Source: DASXTB01 sp036505615 (GTDB lineage: Bacteria; Acidobacteriota; UBA6911; JACQSX01). From it: a stretch of 16,314 bases of DNA. This document shows positions 16,221-16,314 of this stretch, in pieces. Where the stretch lies: assembly GCA_036505615.1 (NCBI GenBank), contig DASXTB010000269.1:1-16314 (forward strand), written 5' to 3'. Position 1 is the stretch's first letter; each line of letters starts with the position of its first letter. Both the position numbers and the translations under genes were made by a program. The notes under the pieces were generated by a model that saw nothing but the letters and a program-made list of their open reading frames with translations, was not told the origin of the DNA and searched no databases.

Positions 16221-16314
16221 CGATCTCCCTTTCCCAACAAATTTTACAGTCCCGATCATTTTTCTTTCGCAAATTTCGCCCCAGGCCAGTTTAGTGGGGT
16301 ATGCAAGCCGATCC

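Larger units (their letters stand above)
15997..16314. other. Non-coding region at the right edge
   Basis: After the SBBP stop come the words ggggacaccg and gggacacccg (16004-16025), the direct repeats (16052-16193), the terminator candidate (16199-16220), and 94 bases of AT-richer sequence to the edge. No gene or clear start is seen in the last part. Confidence 0.55.

Noticed and set aside
16268..16283. Sigma-54-like promoter on the minus strand (TGGGGCGAAATTTGCG)
   Set aside because: GG and GC are ten bases apart as required, but two of the -24 positions differ from consensus and no minus-strand gene lies downstream of it.

Overview
The window looks like chromosomal sequence from an Acidobacteriota-type soil bacterium. 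This is an inference from gene content: a secreted SBBP-repeat protein, an FG-GAP protein, a long exported TPR protein, and a membrane-bound regulator with an N-terminal WKEIA-type helix-turn-helix. Base composition is moderately GC-rich. Nothing points to a plasmid, phage or integrative element; most of the window is ordinary metabolic chromosome, and the less usual material lies in the intergenic gaps and in the last 3 kb.

Layout. Positions 1-1.27 kb carry two minus-strand exported proteins: the N-terminal part of a TolC-family outer-membrane efflux protein running off the left edge, and a short FG-GAP/VCBS protein. From 1.39 to 3.80 kb lies a glycerol uptake pair, glpK then glpF. From 4.07 to 6.77 kb lie an acyl-CoA dehydrogenase, the MeaB GTPase and methylmalonyl-CoA epimerase; the last two overlap by 4 bases and point to propionyl/methylmalonyl-CoA metabolism, with the mutase itself outside the window. 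From 7.01 to 9.69 kb lie an MBL-fold hydrolase, methylthioadenosine phosphorylase and a PfkB-family kinase, closely packed, the last two 3 bases apart. From 9.81 to 11.34 kb lies an exported TPR protein, followed by a terminator and a 430-base gap. From 11.77 to 16.0 kb a minus-strand one-component transmembrane regulator is divergent from a large SBBP-repeat protein whose signal peptide and body lie in different reading frames.

The most distinctive property is the intergenic DNA. Almost every gap between plus-strand genes holds a different small repeat family: an 18-unit heptanucleotide tract between glpK and glpF, an inverted repeat after glpF, a double hairpin before meaB, opposed 11-bp and 10-bp periodic tracts after mce, a 26-bp inverted-repeat pair against the TPR start with a related single copy 1.7 kb away, and a 30/56-bp direct repeat after the SBBP gene. 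The best candidates for a second look are these repeats, the frameshift in the SBBP gene and the transmembrane regulator beside it. I did not find a convincing new multi-gene system.
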